A DNA stretch of 14,904 nt, from NCBI GenBank assembly GCA_002384315.1, contig DGBL01000021.1, forward strand, positions 1 to 14,904, in the 5' to 3' direction. This document shows positions 14,903 to 14,904 of the stretch, piece by piece. Source of the stretch: Micrococcaceae bacterium UBA4005. Its GTDB lineage: Bacteria > Actinomycetota > Actinomycetes > Actinomycetales > Micrococcaceae. Below the pieces are notes generated by a model. It was given only the letters and a program-made list of their open reading frames with translations, ran no database searches and was not told where the DNA came from. Each line of letters starts with the position of its first letter. Within the stretch, counting starts at the first letter, position 1. Made by a program: the position numbers and the translations under genes.

Positions 14903-14904
14903 TT

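Overview
The window is GC-rich, densely coded and organised in tight, often translationally coupled operons. Together with the protein families present this points to the chromosome of a high-GC Actinomycetota, perhaps an Arthrobacter- or Brevibacterium-like soil organism (inference; there is no rRNA or other marker gene here). I see no tRNA, rRNA, insertion sequence, CRISPR array or phage gene. No gene-free stretch exceeds 300 bases. The longest gap, 4180-4384, holds a candidate operator.

Layout. Block 1 (+, 2-5497) contains the 3' end of a biotin-dependent carboxyltransferase/5-oxoprolinase subunit C (PxpC family), a CE4/HpPgdA-type 'polysaccharide deacetylase' that may be a cyclic-imide hydrolase, an MFS transporter, two tandem short-chain dehydrogenases, and, after a 205-bp gap, a zinc alcohol dehydrogenase. 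Block 2 (-, 8170-5504) contains a universal stress protein, a TcuA-like FAD dehydrogenase and a GntR/FCD regulator that ends 6 bp from the alcohol dehydrogenase. Block 3 (+, 8312-9451) is a single isocitrate/isopropylmalate/tartrate-type dehydrogenase divergent from the stress protein gene. Block 4 (-, 14902-9496) contains a TctC-type solute-binding protein (cut by the window edge), a fused TctA-TctB permease, a second TcuA-like flavoprotein and a D-2-hydroxyacid dehydrogenase.

How it may work together. Blocks 2-4 look like an uptake and oxidation module for an organic polyacid. TctC/TctAB would import it, TcuA-like flavoenzymes would desaturate a saturated acid (the known TcuA reaction is tricarballylate to cis-aconitate), and pyridine-nucleotide dehydrogenases of the D-2-hydroxyacid and beta-decarboxylating families would act on hydroxyacid products. 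Block 1 looks like uptake and hydrolysis of an amide, lactam or imide, followed by alcohol/ketone oxidations. The true substrates cannot be read from the sequence.

The most interesting signal is regulatory. Two near-identical 20-bp elements (16 of 20 bases match), beginning TGTATACA, sit at 7721-7740 and 8251-8270. They lie exactly in front of the flavoprotein-GntR pair and inside the divergent stress-protein/dehydrogenase promoter region, and they suggest a small regulon run by the local GntR protein. A different palindrome centred on TGTACA lies in front of the alcohol dehydrogenase.
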